The notes under the pieces: generated by a model
Told to the model about the DNA's origin: nothing
Databases searched by the model: none
Seen by the model: the letters and a program-made list of their open reading frames with translations, nothing else
Made by a program: the position numbers and the translations under genes
Origin: Nereocystis luetkeana
Lineage: Eukaryota > Sar > Phaeophyceae > Laminariales > Laminariaceae
Direction: 5' to 3'
Assembly (NCBI GenBank): GCA_031213475.1
Contig: JARUPZ010000003.1
Location: 11,689,127-11,753,126, forward strand
Length of the DNA: 64,000 nt
In this document: positions 23,901 through 32,900 of the stretch, piece by piece
Layout of the letters: the number at the start of each line of letters is the position of its first letter
Position numbering within the stretch: the stretch's first letter is position 1

Positions 23901-26900
23901 TAGTTGGTCGAAGGCGTGTTTTAGTTGGTTTTTGTCTGTTGGGCTGCAAGTGTGTGGGACTGTGTCACCTATATTCATATATATATATTATATACGTATA
24001 ATATTATATGGTGCAACCTGTGATCACGTTGAAATCGGAGGCACTTTCCTTCTTTGGAACACGCCAATGGTTTTACTAAACTGGCATCTGCATAGCGACC
24101 CACGGCCTCATTGTGTGTAACTCTATCTCTCGCTTTAGCTCTAGACCTTGAGCCGTTTGCGGTCGAGCTCGTCACCGAGGCGTCCCCAAAGAGGCTGTGG
24201 GGTGTTTTTTACTGCACCAGAACGTATGCCTAGCTAACTAACTTGACGAAGCACCTCGTAGAGCTGCAAGTTTCGGCAGTGTGTGTCTTCATCATGTCAA
24301 TCACTTCGAACAGTGACGAGACATGATGCATACCAGGATACGGGCAATACGATTGCCAAACACGCTAATATTTCGTATCATAGTCGTCAGTCGATATGTA
24401 GGCCCACACCCCAAAGCTTATGCAGACTTTTTCTCCGACTGGAAAATCGACTTTTCTGGACCGCATGGAGTGTTCATATTTCGAGGCACACTACAGAAGT
24501 ACAGGTATAATACGAGGACACGGGGTATCGATGATGGTAGACGTCCCTGATGCCCCCCCCCCCCACCACCAAAGCTACCTGGTAGACGTTATAATATGCC
24601 CGGTTTCGTTTACGTAAAACTCTACGTATCAGCTGCTATGTTGAGAGCCATCATGTATCATATTCTAGCGAAAAGTTTGAGGCGTAGGTCTTCTATGGTG
24701 TGAATCACAACCGGATGGATATCGGAGACCCGAACACGTCATCTTTCGGTTCTTTGTGTTTCTGGAAACAGCACTAAGTATCGAAAATATAGAGCTTCCC
24801 CCACTGCTGCATACATTCGGCCAGCAGAGTCGAGTGTATGGCGAATACTTGGCTAGAGTTTAGTGTATGGGGAATACTTGGCTAGGAATACTGCTGCATA
24901 CTGTATTGCTTTATTGCTGCAACACCTGTATTCGGGCCATGTTTAAGAGAAATACTACGTGGTACGTACGTCAGTGTTAATAGCATACCAGTACCTGGTA
25001 CAGAATACGCCGGTTAGAACGCGATCGTTCGGACAGCCCGCCGTTGCTTGCCTTGTTGTTTTGCACTAATGCGCAGGGCATTTTTTCGTACTACATCAGG
25101 CACGGAAGTACCGGGTACTGAGCATGTCTTCGCCAAATACGGTGCGTCGGAGACAGTTTTATGCGTGTTGGACCGGATCGTGAAATACTATTTAATAGTT
25201 ATCATACCGCAGTACTCGTACCTCCCGGTCGCGGTTTTATGTTCGTTGCATGCCTACACACTTTTTGCTCTTGGGCTGTGGAGCTCTCTCGACATCGCCT
25301 CACCGTTGAGGTGTCGCCAGTCGAAAGGTTTTGCCGCTTCATGCGACAATCGTTCACTTTCAGTGTTCACTTGTTGGTCGATATGTTTTTTTTCAACTTT
25401 CTCCCAGGTAATTCATGTCCAAAGAGTATCGCTGCTACCAGTACGCCTCTCTGTCACGTGGTGTACATGTATGCCGTGCGTGTTTTGTATCGATATGGAA
25501 CACGTCAGTTGCGAGTTCGGCCAAATTGGCAAGCCGCTCAATCCCCAACTTTGCAAGCTGAATGCTGCGTCGGATCAGTCGCACGTGTGCTACCGTTCCT
25601 CTTGAAAGCTGCGAGTTTCACCAAAACGGTCGATGCTCAAACGTTTGGTCCACGCTACCGAGTTTACAGTGCTTTCGGTGTTGTGGCGAAGCGAAGCCTA
25701 GTTTCGCCAACCTGCCTCGTTCGTTCTTGTCATACGTCATACCAGTAGCTCAAGCTTGACTGTTAAGCCTGGTGTAGGTTTGAATGGAATTGTTCGCGTG
25801 GATACATTACTACAGCGACACGCTCGAAATACGCATACTCTGTCCTATGACCAGCCTATAGCCCACACTTCCAATCATCTGGTTGGCGTACGTAACAACT
25901 TGTTCATACTGTGGTCACCCCTTGGGCAGGCTACTTCACGATGCACGAGCAGGCCAGCTTCACGACGAGGCACACAGCGATAAGGGAGATTTTCTGAAGG
26001 CCATGGTGTTTGGTGGCTTAGATGGTATCTTGACAAGCTTCGCCATCGTCGCTGGTGCAGCAGGTTAGTGGCATTCCCTACTAAGCAACTGCAGATATTG
26101 TAGTCACGTGGCGGGCGAGAGCTTTTGTACCTATTTGTAAAAGAGGACGGAATCAACCCTTTTCGTTGCCGTCGTGACAGTTTACGGACGCTGCACCACT
26201 TACGATGACATGCAGTCTTCCTGCGGTAGACAGCCAGTCACGGCTATCTACTCGGCGGCTTCGTGTGGGCAGTGTACCTCATAGCGACCGTGTTTATACT
26301 GGGTATCTGGTACCTGACTTTCTCATCAGTGCTGGTTTTATTCTACTGGTGTAGTTGATAGTTGATAGTTGAGAGTTGATGTTATGATGTACTGGTAGGA
26401 AATTATCAACCTACATGTCGAAAGGGCGTCCAAGCTCTACACACATGGCTGCAGAAGCGCAAGCGCTAAGCGCAGCTCGACCAATTATGAAAGAAATGCG
26501 CGATAATGGTAGCGCCAGCCACGAGTCGGGTATGCCTTCATGTGACTAACCCCAAACAATGCAATCAAGCTGCGAACGTAGCATCGGTGCGGGTATTGTA
26601 GTCTCGGTTAGTTTCTGGAAGCTTTCATAACATCAGCTCAGCCGACGGTGTGGACTAGCCTACAGAGCTGTTTTTTTTTCGACGGGCTCGCTCGCAAGAA
26701 TAGCACCGCCTTATATCGACAAGGATATATTCTGGAGTAACGAATAATCTCAACCATGTCTCGAAGCGCACAGCGATTTCTGGAGTAGACGATGATTCTA
26801 GGCACCATTGATCCATTGGTCTTGACGGCACCCTTTTTTTGTGAAAAATCAGTCTGCTGTGCTTTACTTTCAAGTCTACAACATTCCGAGCGCTCCCGAG

Positions 26901-29900
26901 ATTGCTTCCGCCCGTGCTTTTGAAGCACGCATGCAGTTTACTTCCTGTCACGATGGGCCCGACTAGAGCTTGAAACCAGATGGACAGCACAAACAGAGCA
27001 AATTCACAAAAATCCGGTTTGGCAGCATTGGCCGTCATGCACAAACATTACTGGTCGGTAACAACCCGACGTGCTCCGTCACGGCATTGTAGGGATGCGA
27101 GGGTTTATGGCCGTACGATTACGAGCATGCATGATATCCAGTAGAGCCCCACCCCCCCCAGCCTGATAAAGAGCACACACCCTCCCCCCCAGTCTGATGA
27201 ACAGTGTATAGCGGTTCACTGGGCGAAAACAGCACGAAGTTTTTGTTTTGAGGATTTAGACAGGGATCGTTATACGTGTATAACTCAAATGGTGCTTCCG
27301 CCTTCATCTCCCACCCACTCTCGGATGATTCGCCCGTGCGGCCCGTAGTTGGAATCAACACCCGAACCCATGTTGCCCTCAGCATCCTTTTCATTATCGA
27401 AGCAAACCACCTCATATGCGGACTTGCTCACGACATATGTTGCTCATTTTGCATCATGCTATGCCCGGTCCTCAGCTGCGTTCGTATGTACATGAACATA
27501 CATATGTAGGCTCCTTGATCACGGATTGTGGCTACTTACTATTTACTGTTTTCCCTAACACTCGAATTTGTTTAATTCTAAATACAAAGCATACTGCGAG
27601 TACTCGTGCACTGGTATGATATATTCACCCTGGGCCTTTGGTATCTACGTTAGGGAGGTATGTACTATTCATGATGTCTGTAGTTGGAATGTTCAGGGCC
27701 CTTCAGCTCTGTCGTTTTTTTTATCGTTGGCAGATGCGAAATGCCCAACAGGTCTGAATATTTGCTCTGCAAGTATTAATTGTTGTTTTTGTACAGCCGG
27801 TTGCGCCGGTTAACCCGTTATCCGGATACAATCGGCCATAATTACCCGATTACCCGATTACCCGGTTTTCTCCGAGAGGACGTACAAGTAGCAGTCACCA
27901 ACGCCTCTGCTGGGTTTTTGGAGAATCAAGGATAAATGTTTTCTCTTACGTGATTATCTCGTACCCACGACCCATTTGCGTGACTGCAGTACTATTAATA
28001 CCACAGATTTACTGTAGTTTGTAATCTGGTAGTTGGTACAAGGTTCGCCTTCGGGATGTGGGTGGCATGAAATCCGGGGGGTGTCGCAAGTTGAAAAGGG
28101 AGACGCATGTAAAACCCTTGTACCTCTTTTTTGAGTAAAAATGATCTCGGAGTGAACTGAGTCATGGACTACTGATTTATTGCTAAAAGCGGAGATTAGT
28201 AGTCTAGTCTTCGATGCTCTCGCATGTCTTGGCGTATACCTGGTAGGAGACATGGACTACTGTATTGCTCAATGGAAAGCGTAGCACTCAGAAGGAAATT
28301 GACGGGGCTTGTATCATCCAGGTATTTATCGCCTGGGTGGGATCTGTATCATCGATAGATGTGATCCTTGATGATCTGAACACTTTTACTGGGTGGGGTC
28401 TGCATGATCTGCATGAACTACACACACATGTTAATCGAACATACATGTGCCGCGATTAGCTGATGAATAGCTTTGCGTCGGTGGGTCCGCATGATCTGAA
28501 GGATCTGTACGATCTGCAGGGTCTGCATAATGTAGATGTATCACTCTTTTTTTGGCGGTGAGATCTGCTTGGTCTTGATTTTTGCACTTAGTTGCGTGCG
28601 GGGTGGGGCGATCTGAGCGCCATTTGTGCATGATGTGGAGGATCTGCATGAATGATCCGAAGGACCGATTATCTACACACTCCAACTAAAGTTTGCCTGG
28701 AGAGACAGCTATGTTCCGTATCATTTCCACTTGTGTGCCAGGTGGGATCTGGCTGATCTCAATGACATTTCAAATGTTTAGCCGGAAAGGGATCTGTCTG
28801 GTTACAGTTTTCCTAGATCTGTACCTGAGTAGAATCTGTGTTATCTGTACAATCAGTACAGATTGACCGGGGTGGGATTTGTTCGATCTGCAGATCTGTA
28901 CATCTTTAGCGAGATAGGGTCCGTGATATCTGCATGATCTGCACACGTTTATCGACGGGTGTCATCAATCTACAGGATCTGTATAAGTAATAATCTGAGG
29001 ATTTGTATGATCTACCTGAGTCGAACATGTTGTGATCTGTATTATCTGTTCACCGGAATGGGGTATGCGCGATCTGCATGATATGCACGTTTTTATCGGA
29101 GGGTCTGCATGATCTGCAGGATTAGTATGATCTGCGGGATTTTTGTATGGTCTGGAGGATCTGTAAAATCTAGAGACTTGACACTTGTTTGCATCATGCT
29201 TTGCCGGGATGGGTCTGTATGAGGCGGATATTTTATAAGTGTGTACTTGAGTGGGATCTAGATACTGTGTGATCTGTACATCTTTACCGGGTTGGATGTG
29301 TATGATCTGCAGGATCTGCATGATCTTAGTGGAATCTGTGTGATCTGGATGATCTGTACACCCTCACCGAGAGGCGGTCTGTAGGATTTGCAGGATCTGT
29401 ATGATCTGCAGGATTTCTGTATGATCTGGAGGATCTGTAAAAGTTGGATACTTCACACTTGTTTCAGCGTGTTTAGCAACAACAAAAGCAGCAAGATAAG
29501 CAACCGCGTGGCACGGGCAAAAATAAGATAAGGGTAGCCACAAGAAAAGCAACCTGTGCCAGCAAGAGCAGTCGTAGCAGCTATACCGCGATTGTGTGTA
29601 GTAGCAGTAGCGGCAGCAACAACAGGAGCAGCAGAATGACAAGCAAACTGCGTGACATGGGCACATTGTACAAAGTGCAATGAACACTCCGCTACTACTT
29701 TTACGCGCAACGCTGTACGTGGTACGAAGATCAGACAAATACATGATAAATCCATCGAGATACGTACTAGAAAAAAAATGCCAGTTATGTACGTGGTGGA
29801 TACAGCGTGTTCTCATGTCTTGTGGCCATGCGGTCACGAGCACACGAACACTCAGTAGCAGCAGCAACACTCAGCAGCAGTCGAGCAACAACACCCGATT

Positions 29901-32900
29901 CTAGCAGCACTCGTACGCCTGTTGTTGCTGTTGTTGTACTGCTGCGTATTGGTCGAGCAGCACTCGAGCACACGAGCATGACGAGTAGGTTTCCAAGCAT
30001 GGCCTATTGCACCGCAAAAAATAGACACGAGACCACGATCACTCGATTGCTCAAGCGCAACGAGAACGAGAGACAAACACGAGCACGGCGTGGCCAAGCA
30101 GTCACGGGCACACGAGCACCCAGCAGCAGCAGCAGCAGCTGCGGCAGCAGCACCCAGCGGCACTCGAGCAACACTCGCCTCGGGCGGCACTCGTATGCCT
30201 GTCGTCGCGGTTGTTGTACCGCTTCGTACTGCTCGAGCATGAGCTCGACTATCGCAGGCAACGCAATACGTGATACGAAGATCAGACAAATAAACGATGA
30301 ATCGCACCGAGATACATACTAAAGAAAACTACCAGGTATGCACGTCGTAGATACAGCGTGTTCTCATGTCTTGTGGCCAAGCAGTCACAAACACACGAGC
30401 ACTCAGCAGCAGCAACTGCAATACTCAGCAGCCCTCGAGCAACACTCGATTCGAGCAGCACTCGTACGCCTTGCTGCAGTTGTTGTACTGCTGCGTACTG
30501 CTAGAGCAGCACTCGAGTGCACGAGCATGAGTAGACTTTCAAGCATGGCCTATTGCACCGCGAAAAAAAAGGACACGGGACCACGATCACTCGATTGCTC
30601 AAGCGCAACCAGCACGAGACAAACACAAGCACGGCGTGGTCAAGCAATCACGAGCACTCAGCAGCAGCAGCAACAGCAGCAGTAGTAGCACCCACGGCAC
30701 TCGAGCAACACTCGACTCGAGCAGCACTCGTACGCCTGCTGTTGACTGTTGTTTTGCTGCTGCGTACTGCTCGAGCATGTCGAGCACACTGCTGTGTGTT
30801 GTTGCCGTTGCAGCAAGATGTAGGAAAAACATTTTTTTTGCAGCTAAAAATACGAAGATCCGGGTAGGTTTTAAAGCCCCTGGATGGCTTTCCGGAAGTG
30901 GGACCCCATCCCCTGAGTTGCTTGCTGGGTCACGTGACTTTGACCATGTAGGGCATGGGCCACGGAGCTCGGCCGGGGCCAACGCTTGCACCGTACTGTC
31001 CACGTCGACCCCCTGCGGGCCCCGCAGCAGGAAGCACGAGAAAAGACCCGCGGCCAAACGAGAAAGGGAACTATTCCGGAAACAACGGTCGATTGGTACA
31101 AAGTAATATGCTAAGGGCCCTCCAGCTTTGTCGATTTTTTTCAGGGTTCACGGACACGAATGTGCTCAACAGGTCTGAATACAGAAGGCGTCCGCGCGCC
31201 CGCTACTAAGAAACGCCAATTTGGCGTCGAGGCTCATTTTTGTTTTTGTTGCCAGGCTAATATTGACTATCATGAGACGTTAAGTATAAGACCGAACCCG
31301 GAGCACTACAGATTGAGTCGGCACGACTTAAGTCACCAACTAGTCATTAGTCGGACTACTGTAACAGTTAGCCGTTTCGCGGAGGTGCCAACTATTCGAC
31401 TTACTTGGTTCCCTTACTTGTAGGAAGGATTGTTTAATGTGGGATACATATTCTCTTGAGCGGGGCCCCCTCGGCTGGGGAGGGCTGATTTGGCTCGCTT
31501 CGTTCGCCGGGCTTGAGTCGGCAAGTCGGCTGGCCTCCAGCTGGCTTGTCCAGCCGATTTTTGCCGAATAAAGTCAGTTAGTTGGCTAACGGCACCTACC
31601 GATTAGTTAGTAGTCGTGAACTCCTGCCGATCCACAGCTCTACTGAGCGCCGTTTCTGCGATCGCATTTCTCATGTATCGTGAGAAAACAAGCCTGAGTT
31701 TCTGGCGAGCGATATCGTTTATGGAGTGGGCGCCCTCTGTAGTTGGTCGACAAGTTGTTGTAATTGCACAGCCGGTTGTACCGGTAAATCCATTGTCCGG
31801 ATAAAACAGGCTATAAGTGTTCGAGTACATGGACACAGCCATTTTCGGCCCAAAGTACGTACCAAGTACAGTCACCAACGCCTGTTGGGGTTTGCAGAAA
31901 CACGGATAAGTGTTCTTTTTCCGCCGGGTTTTAACCTCAAGCCAAGACCCATTTGCATGGTTTGAGAACTTTGTATATTCAGGACTCCCTTCAGCAGTGT
32001 CGGATACTTTTAGGGTCCCCGAATATGTGCTCAACAGTTCCAAATAGTTGGTGTTCAAGTTGTAGTTGTAGAGCCAGTTGTGCGGGTTGTAACCCGTTAT
32101 GCGGCGATGATTGTCCGTCTACCGGTTGCAGCCTTTTTTTGGCCCAGAGCACGCACCAGGCACGGTAGCAGTCACCAACGCCTGCTGGGGTTTGTGGAAA
32201 AACAGAAATAGAGCTATTTTTTATACTCTTTAGCCACGAACCATACCCGATGCGATGTTCACCACACCTGGGCTCAAGGCCTTCTTTGTTGCACTGTTCG
32301 TATCTCGGTTACGGTTACGCGTTTGTCGAGAATGGGCCGTTCCTTTGTTCCTGTATTGAATGGAACGTTCGCGAGTTTAGCTGAACATGTCGCTGAAAAA
32401 AGCTCTTTCTTGTTTTTGAATCGTGGAACCATACATTTATGACTATATCACTGCCGCCACCGAGAGGCTCTTGTGGCCGGAAAAAGGGGTGGTACGCCCT
32501 CGAGGCGTTCATCTTCGTTTCAGGTACTGTACTGCTGCATTATATCGCCTTTTATTTAAATTTGTAGCCAGGGTACAGTTCAATTTCGGCATAGTCGAAA
32601 AGTTGTACCCGTGTTGAACCAAACGAAAGGAGTGCATGCCTCCGCGTAGACCAAATATTTTGATGTCAAGGTCGACGCTAACAAGCTGATCGCAGGCATT
32701 TTTCGATTTGCGTTGCCAGGAGGACATCTGCCGGTGGCTGTGGTTCTGGTGCTCGGCTTCAGCAACATTTTTGCAGACGCTCTCAGCATGGGTGTCGGCG
32801 AGTATCTCAGCAGCAAGGTGAGGCCATATGCGCGACGTCCTCTATTGTACCAGGTAGTGTGTAATTTCGGCACGGGCGTATGTGAAGGCGTGTGCCTTCT

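Larger units (their letters stand above)
8913..25929. other. Proposed VIT intron 1 (17.0 kb), a repeat sink
   Basis: Bounded by donor GTGTGT and acceptor GGGCAG. It holds a 126-bp MITE, a nested transposon island, a solitary hairpin unit, a family A fragment, a fold-back MITE, a LINE reverse-transcriptase fossil, a TTA-flanked MITE and several minisatellites, listed separately. I saw nothing recognisable in 8913-10843, 14260-15044, 16500-17334, 17766-19267, 23095-24830 or 24890-25929 apart from scattered TACCAGGTA and GTAC-rich words and an AT run at about 23975-24010. Confidence 0.6.
26064..32719. other. VIT intron 2 (6,656 nt)
   Basis: Donor GTTAGT follows GCAGCAG and acceptor TTGCCAG precedes GAGGACATCTG. 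Joining them gives the uninterrupted family signature AGAAGGGHLPVAVVLVLGFS, which fixes the boundaries without transcript data. It contains a 110-bp repeat shared with the PGK intron, repeat F copies, a GATCTG array and a CAG-rich tandem repeat, listed separately. I saw nothing recognisable in 26064-27040, 27165-27685, 30800-31100, 31195-31715 or 32275-32719. Confidence 0.9.

Noticed and set aside
25048..25748. Two overlapping + ORFs of 185 and 195 codons just upstream of VIT exon 2
   Set aside because: They overlap in different frames, have Cys-rich non-domain composition, and neither joins VIT exon 2 as smoothly as 8797-8912. Kept only as an alternative 5' region for VIT.
28431..29321. Minus-strand ORFs with PADHTDPADHADPP-like repeats
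   Set aside because: They are translations of the degenerate GATCTG satellite. All frames give similar low-complexity ORFs and no domain is present.
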